A DNA stretch of 64,000 bases from Protea cynaroides (taxonomy: Eukaryota > Streptophyta > Magnoliopsida > Proteales > Proteaceae), in the NCBI GenBank assembly GCA_028583415.1, contig CM053269.1, forward strand, positions 53,557,007 through 53,621,006, given 5' to 3'. How positions within the stretch are numbered: the stretch's first letter is position 1; each line of letters starts with the position of its first letter. The notes under the pieces are model-generated. The model made no database searches, was not told the DNA's origin, and was given only the letters and a program-made list of their open reading frames with translations. The translations under genes and the position numbers were made by a program. Below are positions 1 through 12,790 of this stretch, in pieces.

Positions 1-887
1 CCTCAAGAAAAACCATCAATGATGACTACTCTCGTCCGGGGCAAGAAAAGAATTGGGTAGAAAGTCCCATCCCTGGATACCAGGTACATGGCAACAAGGA
101 AAGCGGCTAATTGGCTCTACCTCTAAAGCTTTATTGTTCCCTGGGATTGGCTTCGGGCCTTTCCTGCGTAGCTTACGTGGAGGGCGAAGAAGGCCTCCTT
201 CCAGGGGGGGCTCCAGGGGGGCTTGAGCATTAGTGAGATCCCACTTTGAAAGAGCTAGAATTCTAACCTTGTGTTAGGACTTACGGGCTAAGGGACAGTC
301 TCAGATAGACAATTTCTATGGGGCGTAGGCCTCCCAAAAAGTAACAGAGGCTTGCAAAGGTTTCTTTGGGCCGGACCCATGGTACAATTTACCCATTTTA
401 AAAATTTGAAGGACTTTTAAACATCAATGTTGTGCTTTTTAGCATAAATCCACATTTTAATATCCAATCTGATTTTTGAATGTAACCATATGCGTTTCGT
501 ATTCGAGCCTTGTACCGTTCTATCTCCCTTGATGTTACAATCGTGTCCCCTTCAATTCTCGAGCATCACTGCCTGGAAAAGCAAATTGTAACAAGGATAG
601 GGCTATTATGGTCAATCTAGATAATTTTTGTTGTCATACGCCGTCATGGTCCGTCAATTTTAACAAGCGTTCTATCCTGGACGGTCGATATTCCTTTATT
701 GCGACGCGTGCCTGCGAATTTCAAATTTCACGTTCGTCCCGCTCTCCGCCCAAACCCTGAAAGAAACAGAGGGAGAGAAGATAGAGAGAGAGAGAGAGAA
801 CCCTGGAAACCAGTTCTCGTCTAGACTCCAGATCCTGTGTCGAAGGTAACTGCTCTCTCTTCCTCATTCGATTTCTCACTTGTCAAC
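1..887. other. 5' flank and leader of the kinesin-5 gene
   Basis: No coding region is recognisable here. Bases 1-400 are richer in G/C than the rest of the flank, with runs of C and G (around 205-225), and read like organelle or repeat DNA, but I could not match them to a known gene. A short GA microsatellite lies at about 783-800, in what is probably the 5' leader, because it sits only about 90 bases before the kinesin start codon. No convincing TATA box was identified. Confidence 0.5.
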
Positions 888-3800
888 ATGTCCGGTCGGC
901 ACGAGAAGGAGAAAGGCGTAAACGTTCAGGTTCTTCTTCGTTGTAGGTACTGAAATTTTGCTCTTGATTTGAGGGTTTTCTCCTTTTTCCTTTTCCATTT
1001 AAAGTTTCATGACATGAACCTTTTCTAGGGTTCTTAATTTTATCTGTAGCTTCACTGGGTTCCTATTATTCTCTCCAGGCCGTTCAGTGAAGAAGAGTTG
1101 CGGAACAATGCACCGCAAGTTATTACTTGCAATGATTACCAGAGAGAAGTCTCAGTAACTCAGAACATCGCTGGGAAGCAGATCGATAGGGTTTTTACCT
1201 TCGACAAGGTATTCCTCCAATTCTTTTGGAACTTCATTTTTCCATTTTTCTCCCCCTTAGCCTTCATCCAGTTTTTATTTCGTGTGGATTCAAGTGACCA
1301 TCACAAAAATTGAATAAATGTTTTAGCTGATTTTGACGCTCCACGGAGTTCATGCAAAAGCAGCAAGCAGTAAGTGATAAGCAGGGCAAGACATGTCTTT
1401 TAAAATTATTTATAATCAGCTCAAATAAGGGACAAAAAACAAAGCGTTGGCTTCCATCGGTGGCAGTATTTTGTCAGTATGCAAAGTTAAACCATCTAAC
1501 TATGTAAGTGGAATGCTTCAAGCATGCAGAGCTTAGTATCATGATTTATGGCTTGTGCAGGTGTTTGGTCCCTCGGCTCAGCAGAAGGACCTATACGAAC
1601 AAGCAGTTGTTCCAATAGTAAACGAGGTTTTAGAGGGTTTCAATTGCACCATTTTCGCATATGGGCAAACTGGAACAGGCAAAACATACACAATGGAAGG
1701 TGAATGCAAAAGATCAAAGGTAGAGACTTGAATAGTTTTATTCACGTGTTTATGTGTAGATGCCCAGATACATTTCCGTGTGTATTAGACACAGTTTCTG
1801 TTCCATTAATAGTTCCATCTATGTTGATCATTGTCATATTTCTTCTTCATCTTGAAGTGTTACTGGATTTGATGGCATGCTCCCATGTTATTTCAGAGTG
1901 GCCCAAATGGGCAGCTGCCTTTGGAAGCAGGGGTCATTCCTAGAGCTGTTAAGCAGATATTTGACACATTGGAGAGTCAAAATGCAGAATACAGCGTCAA
2001 GGTCACTTTCTTGGAGTTATATAATGAGGAGATTACTGACTTGCTTGCTCCTGAAGAAATATCAAAAGTTGTTCAGGAGGAGAAACAGAAAAAGCAACTG
2101 CCTCTAATGGAGGATGGGAAAGGTGGAGTCCTCGTAAGAGGGTTAGAAGAGGAAATTGTGACTAGTGCGTTTGAGATTTTTACTTTACTTGAAAGGGGAT
2201 CTGCTAAACGCCGTACTGCAGAGACTTTATTAAACAAACAATCTAGGTCCTAATTCGTTCACCTTTTCTAATTTTCCTCGTTTCAGGATTGATTTCAATG
2301 TTCTATAAATCTTTTTTTATCCTTTTTTTTTTAGTCGGTCACATTCTCTGTTTTCCATTACAATTCACATCAAGGAGGCAACCCCAGAAGGTGAAGAACT
2401 TATAAAATGTGGGAAGCTAAATTTGGTTGATTTAGCTGGGTCAGAAAACATTTCCCGATCTGGTGCGAGGGAGGTATGGGCTTCTTTTTTATTTTTTGAC
2501 TTATATGTGGATGAAACTATAACTTGTACTAACTTTTTTTTTTATATTTTAAATAATGAAAAGTGTGTGATAAACTGCTCTTGTGTTCCCTTTTGTATTT
2601 TTAAAAAAAAATTTCTTAGGGCCGTGCAAGAGAGGCTGGTGAAATCAACAAGAGCTTGCTTACTTTAGGGCGTGTTATAAATGCTCTAGTAGAACATCTT
2701 GGGCATATTCCCTACAGGTCTAAACCTCAACTGCTTGTCTGAGATCTCTTGAAAAAAAAAACAAATTGCTCTTTCATACTCGTATTCTAATGATCCATTT
2801 GATGGTTTTCAGGGACAGTAAGTTGACACGGTTACTTCGTGATTCATTGGGTGGAAGAACAAAGACTTGCATAATTGCTACTGTGTCACCAGCTGTTCAC
2901 TGTCTTGAGGAGACCTTAAGCACGTTGGATTATGCTCACAGGGCAAAGAATATAAGAAACAAGCCTGAGGTTTGTTTTTTCTGTTAGTTTCTATTTGGAT
3001 TCAGTAAATAGAAAAATGAGTTGAATTCAACTTTTCTACACAATCTATTTGGTGATTTGGTTTTCTTGCTTGCAATGCCAAAGCTTTTCTAATAAGCTTT
3101 TATCAACTTTTTTTTTCTTAAAAAAACACTTGGCCTATTTTTCTTTAGTTACCATAAGCATCACTATCATGCTCTTTTGCTTCCCCAACGATAACAATGG
3201 AAAACGTGATTTAAGCATGATCTAAGTTGTGTTTGTTGCCAATAACAACTATGTGAGGTTGTGTTTGTTGCCAATAACAACTATTTTTTCTTAAGTTGTG
3301 TTTGTTGCCAATAACACTCTGGAAAATTAATTGCAGTCTTATTTGTGTTGTGTTGTAGGTCAACCAAAAAATGATGAAAACTACTCTTATCAAGGATCTC
3401 TATGGAGAAATTGACCGCCTTAAAGCAGGTATTCTTGCCTATTTTTCATGGCTTTCAATGAATTATGTATATTTGGCTAGCTTGATTCATTATTATTAAT
3501 TTGTTCTTTTTGTATTTTTATATCCTTATGACTTTCTTCAAACCATTTAGTTAGGTTTGTGTTGCCATGGTTCCTACACTTTCTATCAGATGAATTTTGG
3601 GAAATATATCTTAGGTACTAGGTGACTGTCTCATCCTGACCACAAAAAACTCATATTTGGATTTCATAGGAAATTTACTCAGTGATGTTTGCAATCATTT
3701 GTTGTGTTGCCCTGGACATTTACTAAACAATTATCCAGATACCCTAATTCATGATTAATGCAAAGATGAAGCCAAACATTTGTGTCATTGTATCATCTAA

Positions 3801-6800
3801 TTAGTTTCTGTTGGTTGCTCTTTGTGCTCCAATATTTAAGAATTAGATTAATTGAAATTTGCATTGCTTTCAGCCTTTGAAGTCCCATTACCATCAAGCA
3901 AGTTGGTGTTGCTTATTGTTGTTGCTCCAATAAAATATTGTAATTTTTGAAATAGCTCTACTTTGTTTTGCACAACCCCAAGTCTTTTCTCATCGAGATT
4001 TTCTCTATCTATTTTCTCCAGAGGTCTATGCTGCACGTGAGAAAAATGGTGTTTACATTCCAAAAGAACGATACCACCAAGAGGAGAGTGAAAGGAAGGT
4101 ATTAACTTGCCCTATTTTACAATTTACTTCTTTTTTCTGGTTCACTTCAGCTTGTTAGAAGCAGTAACTGGGCCTCTGTTATGTTCATCTGTGTGTTGGT
4201 TGCTTGGTTCTCTTCTAAAGTTGATTATTAAATGTTCACACTTTGTCCATATTTACAAAATGAACTCCTTTTATTTTTGGTTTTGGACTATTTAATGTGG
4301 TGCATAATTGCGTTTTTTTAAGGTTTTTTATATGTTTGATTATTTTGAAGGTTTGGTTTATAGATTCATTTCTTTCATTGGCACATTTATTCCCAAGTCC
4401 CCAACGTTTTCTTGTTGCTGAAGTATTTGTCTCCTTTTTGTTAAGGCAATGGCAGATCAAATCGAACAGTTGGGAGTCATTCTAGAGACCAATCAGAAGG
4501 TCAGTTATTTTTTCTTTTAGGGTAGGGGTGTTTGGATGGTGGAGATCAAAGGTAGATAGCACCACATGGATTATTTATAATTGCAGGGGAGGGGGGGCTG
4601 GGGGGGAGGTGGGGGTTAACTTATGATCCAAATGTAGGTTTGCTGGCTTTGCTTTGTAGTTGCAGTGTTGCATCATCATTGCTTTGCACATCATTAATTT
4701 GGTGATTGCAATATGAAATTGGCTTTGTCTTTGCTATAGAATTGGTCTCTCTAATGGTTATTTCAACAGCAACTTGATGAATTGCAAGAAAAATATGAGG
4801 CTCAGGTTCGACAATCCTCTGATTTAAGCAAGAAACTTGACTCTACACAGGTGCGCTAACTTGGATTTGTTAATTATAATTTGGTTTTGGATTTCATGAA
4901 TTATAGTGTATTGTTTACATAAAAAATGCAGAAAAACTTGGATCAAACAAGTAAATTATTGGCTAAAACAGAGGATGAGCTTCAGAAATCTCAGTATGCT
5001 CTGATGGAGAAGGATTTTGTAATATCTGAACAGAGAAAAGCAGGTCTGTCCATATTTATTTCTATTGAGATTTTGGAAGGCTTGCCGATCTCATTCTTTT
5101 AATTTCTGCGTATCAGAAAATGCTTTGACAAACCAAGCATGCATTTTGCAATCTGACTTGGAGAAGGCTCTTAATGATAATGCTTTATTATTTTCAAAAA
5201 TAGGTACCAAAACTCAATCCTCTGCGTACAAACTTGATGCTACATTTCCTTCAATATATTGTTTCCTGTATTGTATTCTAATCCTTGTACTTGAATGAGA
5301 CATTCTGCAGCAAGAGAAGATAAACTAAATGTGGAAAACAGGTCTTTGGTGAGCAATTTCCAGGTGGAGCTTGCTGAACAGATTGGTAACCTTTGTAGCA
5401 TGGTTGCAACATCAATGTCTCAACAAAAGGAGCACCTTCAAACTGTTGAGAAACAATGCCATTCTTTTCTTGATTTCCATGGCAAGGTGGAGAATTTGTC
5501 CAAAATGGAAACATTTCTTGCTGTAATTGTTATTCAATCAAGTTTTTTGGTTTGGTTGTTACTGACTTGCCTAATTTTGTATTTCATGAAATCCTTCTTA
5601 TAGTCTGTTGTGGATGTGAAGAAGAAAGTAGCAAATTTAAGGGCTTTATATATTTCTCATCTGGAAGCATTGCAAAATGTGGTGAGCTTGCATAAAGCAA
5701 GTGTAAATGCAAACGTAGAAGAGATTTCATCTTTGACATCTGCAAATGCCAGTTCATTAGAACAGGTAACTAACCAAGATCACTGATATGTGAGCCCGAA
5801 CCTCTATATTATTTCCTTCTGTAACAAATTCTAAGACTTCCTTTGTTCCACCTTGGTCACCAATTTTTTTTGGGGACTCAGTTTCTAGCTACAGAGGCAG
5901 GGCAAGCAAATTCAATATTTGGTGATCTTCAAGGTACTTTATCAAGTCACCAAGCAGAGATGGCCTATTTTACAAGGGAGCTGCGTGAGGTTAGTTTTCT
6001 TTTTGTTTCATTTGCCAAGAATATATTTTGTATGTTTGGGATTCTCAATCCATAGCAACGGCCTCTTATTTCACTCAAACTGGGTATGTTTTCTCAGAAT
6101 TTCCTGCAAAAATCCTGAAATTTAATTTCTTTAAAAGGTCATCATATGATACGTATACACTTCTGTTCTCACTACAAGCCAGTAACGGATTCGCATTCTT
6201 TTTTTTGTTGCAGTTTAAATCGCCACTATTGAATTTTAGGATTTTTTTTTTTTTTTTTGGGAGGGGGGTGTGTGCGGGGTGCGAGATGTGAAGAAGAAGT
6301 GCTTCCCACAAATGTCTATCTTCAAGCTACATTGTAGAAAGTTACTTCACCAATTTGACAGACAAGCTATTTGCCAAACATTTGCTCAAGAACCAACTTC
6401 TTTCCTTCTCTGTTTAGTCCTTCAGTATTGTAATTCAACTCAAATAAGCACTCGGAGTTGGGCACATGGTTCCCCTTCCGCCGTTTCACATTATTTAGTG
6501 CCTTGTATTCTTTTGAATCATACGTATTCCTTATCCGTTTACAAATTCAACTTGGAATGCATCACTCTTAACTGATACATCTGTCTTCTTGTAAATGGTC
6601 ACACATCTCAATGGGCTTTCTTCATTTTGTCACCTGTTAGTGTTACTTTGAAGTCTCTTCAAGTGTATTTCTTTCTGATTGCAAATTTCTTGGTTAGCCC
6701 ATTCATGTATTATAACATACTTATTTCGTAAAATATGTTGTTACTTTGCTTTCCAAATTCAGCTCTATAAGGCAGTTGGGCTCATAATTGCCTTAAATTA

Positions 6801-9530
6801 TTGACAAATGGAAACCAAAAATGAATAGGTTCAATACTCATGAAGTGTTATGTTGTAAAGAAGTTGACTGCTTTCTCATTTTTCTCCGACTTTGGATTCT
6901 CTTTTATATTTTTTAAAATTTCTTTTCTGTAATTCGAGTTTGCAGAGATTCGATGTTAGTAGTGGTCATGTCAGGGAGATATCTAAGTTCACTCTTGAAC
7001 TTCTTGATAAGCTTGGGAAGGAGTCATGCAGGCTTGAGAACCATGCAAATCAGTCTCATGAGATTCAGAGGAAGTACATTGCAGAATTTCAGACAGCTTA
7101 TGAGGTATTATTTCTGAATCGTTGATTGGTAGAAGTGTTCTCTTGGAATTACCTAAATTTGGAGTGTAACATGTGCAGGAACAATCAAAGTCTGAAGCAG
7201 AAAAACTTTTGGCAGATATGACCAATTTGGTTTCCAACCACCTGCGACGGCAAAAAGAGCTGGTTTGTTTCGAAGTCTTTTGTGGTTCAGTGATGGTTAT
7301 TTCTTCCACTTATCTTTTGCCGAGAGTTTGATCATTGGTCTGCAGGTTGATGCAAAGCTTGTTGACTTGAGAGACACTTCCATTGGGAACAAGGCATTTT
7401 TGGATGAGCACGTATCATCAATGGAGGTTATCACAACTGATGCTAAAAGAAAGTGGCTAACATTTTCCATGCAGGCGGAGAATGATGCCAAGGATGGTGC
7501 TGATTTCTCTGCTGCCAAGCATTGTCGTATGGAGTTGCTTCTACAGCAGTGGTCAGTTTTTGCTACTTTGGAATTCTCAATGGGGAGCCTCATATTTTTT
7601 CATTATGAACTGCATTCTTTCATTTTTTTTTTAATATAAACTGTGTTCTCTTATTCTTTTCCTCTGTTTATTAACATTTTACATTTTCATAATTCTTATA
7701 AATTTGGCTAGCCCAATAGTTTGTTGAAATGTTTGTTTCCCTTTCCAGTGTAAGTACTGTAGACACTGCTTCTGAGCATTGTAAAAGGACAAATGAATCT
7801 GTAAACACGATGTGTATTGAACATGTATCAGCCGTTGAGTCACTTGTCAGGTTGGTTGTTTTTATTGCTTGTTTCATTCATTTGCTCCCATTAGATTACC
7901 TTGTAGATAATATGTGTGCCAATGTGTAACCAATAACAGCTGAAAAACCTTAGATTTTATCATTTTGCGAGCATTATCATTACAATTTCTGTTCCATTGC
8001 CGATCACAATCATGTTGATCTTTAGGCTTTGTGGTGCAGAAAAGTTAATGAGTGTAATGAGCAACACGATTCTGATATCGCGTCTGCACGGGCTGCTGCT
8101 GAGCATGATGTGGTGAATAACAGTGAAGATGCTGTACAGCATGTTGAGAGTGAGTTATTCCACTATTTCCCATATGAAATATTCTAAGATCGTTTCCCCC
8201 TATTTTTCCTTGAGCCTTTTGAGCAGTTGAATATTTTGGATTTTTAAGTTCAGAGTCAGGAAGTTTTTGTTTATTTTTTTTTGGGGGTGGGGGAGACGAA
8301 GAAGGTCATTTCCTCAAAGCCATTATATCTCATGCCTGCTCATGCTTCTGTTTGTATGTTTCTACATTATCTTTTGGTGTCTGGTTCCTTACCTGTACAA
8401 ACTTTCCACAGGTGCTTCTGAGCATGAAAGAAGATCAATATCGAGAATCATGGCAGCTGTTGAAGCTGATGCAAACACCTTGCAGAAATTTCAGGGGGAT
8501 CATTCAAGCCAAGCCGCTGAGATGGAACGGAAGGCACAAGACACATTCGAACAGAGATACATGGTATAATGGTTTCTAGTTTTGCACCTCTTTTTTTTTT
8601 GATTTTTTATGAGGAGGTACTAATCCTGCTTGAATTAACTGTACTAAACAAATGGAAGCAGCCCATCTTGCTGAACTGTTAAGTACATAAAATTGTGAAC
8701 TGCCTAACACAAATAAACAATCAGTAAAACCTTTAATTATTCGAGTAAAATGAGAGGGAAAAAGAATAAGGTTTTGAAATATTCTTTTGTGGCATGATGA
8801 CCGTTAAGTATCAAACAATGTAGATTCGAGTAATGTGTCATATTTCTGTAACTACTGCTCTCTTTTATAATGGTTATTATCAAGTTATTCATGAGCACTG
8901 CATTGTATGAAAATTACTTGTTATTAATATTTTAGGGAGGACTGGAGGACCAAGAGAATGTTATGGTAACCCTATTATTGTGTATAATATTGGTCTGTCA
9001 GACATTGTGAGTTAATGAATACCAATGTAATTTAGAAATGTTGCTGCTACTGTGATACATTTTTGGTTGAATGTGTATTTTATTATTTGAGTTTTCCCTT
9101 TAATCAATATATTACAACTGATTATCTTTTATAAGGGTAAAAAAATAAGTTAAAATTTTGTTTCCTCCAGCGACATAGGTTACAACAAGAATATCCCTTT
9201 AAACAATATATCACTATTGTTATTTTTTTTGGGAGGGTGTGTGGAGTTGTTAGTTTTGTAATGTGTTATAATCACTCTTGACTCTGAAAATGGATTAACA
9301 TTATTTCTGGGTTTGACTAAATAATATCTCAGGATTATGAGCCAAGTGGCACAACACCAATAAGGTGTGAGCCAGATGTCCCTAGCAAAGGTGAAATCGA
9401 GTTGCTTCGAGCCATGCCCATGGAGAACCTCCTTGAACAATTTCAGGAGAAGCACTCGTACGAATCATCAGGATCAAAGGAATTGAAGCCATCTCTCATA
9501 CCACGGTCACCCCTCATTCAACTCAATTGA
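888..9530 (+). CDS. KIN5C: Kinesin-5 (BimC/Eg5-type) motor protein
   Basis: Plus-end-directed homotetrameric kinesin that cross-links and slides antiparallel microtubules in spindle, phragmoplast and cortical arrays. Exons: 888-946, 1079-1208, 1561-1719, 1897-2246, 2335-2473, 2620-2717, 2813-2969, 3359-3428, 4022-4098, 4446-4499, 4770-4850, 4932-5043, 5117-5203, 5311-5486, 5604-5765, 5882-5989, 6946-7104, 7179-7262, 7346-7551, 7749-7850, 8040-8149, 8412-8563, 9333-9530. All introns are GT-AG and phases agree, giving 3030 nt or 1009 residues; tobacco TKRP125 is about 1006. Motor domain is about residues 11-364 with P-loop GQTGTGKT (98-105), switch I NKQSSRSHS (229-237) and switch II DLAGSE (265-270). 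A long coiled-coil stalk follows. The BimC-box tail (945-1009) contains the TP site at 952-953 and ends PLIQLN. The start matches the family N-terminus MSGRHEKEKGVNVQ. No stop or frameshift was seen, so the gene looks functional. The paralogue letter is from memory. Confidence 0.96.
3224..3315. repeat. Three-copy minisatellite in kinesin intron 7
   Basis: Three copies of a 33-36 bp unit with core GTTGTGTTTGTTGCCAATAA begin near 3224, 3257 and 3293. It lies within the intron between exons 7 and 8, about 45 bases before the acceptor, so it does not alter the protein. Confidence 0.8.
8936..8965 (+). other. Possible 30-nt in-frame cassette exon of kinesin-5
   Basis: Inside the 769-nt intron between exons 22 and 23, a 30-nt block is preceded by a T-rich TTTTAG acceptor and followed by a GTAACC donor. 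It is a multiple of three, sits in phase 0 and has no stop: it would add GGLEDQENVM between the stalk and the BimC box. Kinesin-5 proteins as I remember them join the two flanking exons directly, so this is either an optional exon or a chance match. Confidence 0.35.
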
Positions 9531-9684
9531 TGATATTCAGCTAGCGTTCATTCAGATGATGAGATATGACTTTGTAATTTCGTGTATGCTAATGTTATAA
9601 TAGACTGGAGATGAAATTTTGTGTAATGGAAGTAATTGTTTAGTGGAGGCTATTATCTCTACATTTGTGGAAGTCAAGTGGACT

Positions 9685-9690
9685 AATAAA
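9685..9690 (+). terminator. Poly(A) signal of the kinesin-5 gene
   Basis: A canonical AATAAA lies 155 bases after the kinesin stop codon in AT-rich DNA, a normal distance for a plant 3' UTR. Nothing coding is seen between 9531 and 9870. Confidence 0.6.
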
Positions 9691-9874
9691 TCCCAGCTCG
9701 GGATTGGGCAATGTATCAAATGGTGTTTGTTGTGCATTGTAGAAAATTCTACAAACTTATCTTTGAATGTTGCTTTATAGTTTCTTCTAATTAAAAGGAG
9801 GGCGTTGAAACTGTCCATAGAGGTGCATTCTGTTGTGCATTTAGTTGAATTAATGTTAGCCTTTGTATTGTAAT

Positions 9875-11900
9875 TGTTGGCAACATGGGCTAACTAGACC
9901 AAGTTTGATGAGAGAGAATCTACGGGCCCTACATGCGATATGGCCATGATACAGTGATATGGTGATATGGTGTTGCATTTGTCGCATTTGTTGCATTCAA
10001 GAAGAGAGAAGCATTCTTAGAAGAGAGAGAAAGAGGAGAGAGAAATATGATGGTGGGTCCCACAATGCCGAGGTGGCATGCCACCATGGCCGCCAGCCTC
10101 GCAGCCAAGGCCAGCAGGGCCAAGCCAAGCTCGGCCAGTAGCAGCAACAGCTGCATGCCATGCCGCAAGCCGCAGCAAGGCATGCCACATGCCGTGGCCG
10201 CGCGCATGCTGGCGCGCATGGCATGTCCGCGCACTGGCTTCCCCCTCCCGCGCGCGCTGGACTCCTCCCTCCCGCATGCCCTCCAGGTGTTTGGTGGATT
10301 TCCAGGAGAGAGAAAAGCTCTTTGGAAATCCACCCTGCAGCAAGTTTTAACAAATGCATAGAATGGTTACAGAGGCCATTCTAGGGGTATTTTGGGGAAT
10401 ACAAAAAGAAGAAAATGCGAAATCCATGGCCAAGAGAGAGCCACGTATGCAAAATGCCGATCGGATGGCCTAGAAGAAGGCGGGCTCAGGTGTGGCGCAT
10501 GAATAGCGTCGAGATTCTTGCGCTCGTGATCTGATTGGGTCGGCGCAATTTAAAACAGTGGTCCGCAATGCATGTTGATACAACCGTGATTCTATGTGGT
10601 GCACGTACGGTACGATGGCAGCCTTGATCCCCATCCAACGGCATAAAGTAAAGCCGATTGAAGCTGACATGATCTGACCAGATTCGTCGGCTGTCAATCA
10701 ATCCCGTTTTTTTCCAGATATCAACGGTTATATTTTGAAGATGCTGTCTCCGCCAATCGCGGATCGACAGCGTCTCTGACTCTGTCAGCGAAGGAGGAGA
10801 TACGGTGTAGCGGCAGTACATTATTAGCTCTTAAATGATTCCATTTCTTATATTCTGATTGGCCGATCGTATTTTGGCCATATCTTGGCCATCCGTTATC
10901 CAAATCGGATGGTTCAAGTTGCACTCGACTCAGTTTCAGATTTCCTATCTATTGGGGACGGTTTGAAGGTCGGCACAAGTTCTGAAAAAAAGGAAAAAGG
11001 AGAAAGAGAAGGAAACAGAGTGTTTTTGAGATTGTTGGAGCTTTGAATGCCTATCCAACCTCTCCATCTCTGATTAATTGTGTTCCTAATGTCAATGAGA
11101 GGTTGGTAGAACCGGTTGTTGCGCAAGAATGGTGGTTGTGCGGTTGTGAGAGAGAGAATGATGCCTGTATGCAAAGAAATGCTTGATGCATCAAGTCTAG
11201 CCAATGGTGGAAGTTGATGAAGCTTATTGGGAGCAGTGTGGAGCTCCAAAGTTGCTGTCTGCCACTTGAAAGCCTCGGTTGTGAGATTTTCTCAACTCCT
11301 GTTTTATTTATTGATTCAATGCCATGTATGCTAGAGTAGGTTAAAATGTTTAAATGCCTACTTAGTATGAGAGTTTGTTGTATGTTAGCTTAGGCGAAAA
11401 GAATATTGAATGCCTTGCTAGTCTGGGTTTTATTGTAGGGCATCACTATAAACCCAAAAATATTTCACTTTGATTTGTGTTCAGTGGGTGCTGGACACTG
11501 GCTGGTATAGCCTGAACCCTGGCAGTGTTTGCCCTCTCAGTTTTATGCTGGAAAAACACAGGGTGAGTATTCTTGTCCTATGAAGGACTAAAAGTTGAGT
11601 ATTGAGTAAATACAGAGTCAATTGGGCATTACTCCGTGGATTAGTCATCACACACTGTGGTGGTGAACCAGGTAACCCTTCTGTGTTGTTGAATGCTTGT
11701 TTTTGTATTTTGTGAAGTGCGTGGAATGAACTGCAGGATGAGTGTGCAAATCTGGTAGACCTGGCCACTGAGTGGTTGCGAGGTAGATTTGCATACGCTT
11801 GTATGTTTGTAACAGTCTGGTTCATCATCAACGTTGGACAGTAAGGAAAAATTTAAGGAAAATTTTTCACACTGATTCACCCCCCCTCTTAATATCATCC
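9875..11900 (+). repeat. Dispersed LTR-like repeat, copy 1
   Basis: About 2 kb that recurs in reverse complement at 59.24-61.47 kb. Shared landmarks in order are a left end beginning TGTTGGCAAC, a GA-rich stretch near 9990-10050 followed by GGTGGGTCCCAC, a GC-rich block (10070-10330), a block with several GATCGG-like words (10440-10920), a block around 11520-11850 (CTCAGTTTTATGCTGG, ACTCCGTGGA, CTGGTAGACCTGG) and a run of seven C in CTGATTCACCCCCCC near 11875-11885. TG at the outer end, about 2 kb length and the C-run resemble a Copia-type LTR, but I found no matching target duplication and no primer site, so the class is not settled. Overlapping GC-rich open frames here are not genes. Confidence 0.6.
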
Positions 11901-12790
11901 AAGGTCCATCAATTAACTGGGCTAGCAATTTGCTTCTAAACAATAAAAATATGGATTCGACCCTGCAAACATTCGTTGGACAAGTTTTAGAGTGATTTAT
12001 TTTTTGGGCATTTAACCACATGAATGGTAAAAGATGCACTGCATTGACATTGGCACTCGAGTTGAACTTCGAACATAGTGATATCTTCTCTCTCTCTCTC
12101 TCTTACTTGGGTTATATCATCAGCGAAGGTCTAGAAATCATTATGAAGCTGCATGGGAATCTTTGAATAGAGGTTTTAAAGGTGAGAGAGACCTGCGCTG
12201 TCCTTCCGGGCAAAGGAGATCGAGTTGCGGCCCTGTTCTCTTGGTCAATGACATCGAGGAACACAGGTTCAATTATGACGTGGACGTTGAACATGTGGGT
12301 GCATCAGAGCACCCTAGTGGTGCCGGTGATGTCGATGGCATCATCCGTGACCATCTTCTGCGAAGGGGACGCTGGAGTGGAAGCGGGTGGCATGGTGGGT
12401 AACACGTTTGAGGCTGTTGAGCCTGGCAGGTAGGCGGAGCAGCAGACGAGGTCCAGCTCCAATTCTCCTCCTTTCTCCTCCTGCACACCTGCTCCAATCC
12501 TCCATTTTCTGGATTCCATTGTCATGATGTTTTGGGGGGTCCTTCCCTCCATCTTCTGATCAATTGGCATCGAAGACTCTTAATTGGAATCTGGAGGGAG
12601 ACCCATGAATACACTGTTATTCTATTGTTGACACCCTTAGAATCACTCCTGAAAATCCGGTAGAAGATTTGCCATTGAAATCACATCCTCTAGATAGATT
12701 CATGCATTAATGCTAAGATTTGAGCAACAAGAAATTCATTCATTTCTCAAATCAGAAGAGAAAAAAAGGTAAAATTCACAGTTAACACTT
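11901..12790. other. Unassigned, with a GC-rich coding-like patch and a repeat tag
   Basis: A GC-richer patch at 12110-12570 is open on both strands but has no recognisable family, no initiator context and no splice pattern. I treat it as a captured or eroded fragment. Bases about 12627-12730 match the start and end of the 44.63-45.19 kb region beside the peptide gene (shared words TTAGAATCACTCCTGAAAAT, then ATTAATGCTAAG and GAGCAACAAG), with the middle part missing here. Confidence 0.4.

Noticed and set aside
1..400. Possible organelle-derived insertion at the window start
   Set aside because: The G/C-run composition is suggestive, but I could not identify any mitochondrial or plastid gene in it.
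9929..10384. Cluster of overlapping GC-rich frames rich in Ala/Arg/Cys
   Set aside because: Several frames on both strands are open at once because the block is GC-rich; it is inside the dispersed repeat and no frame shows a known domain.
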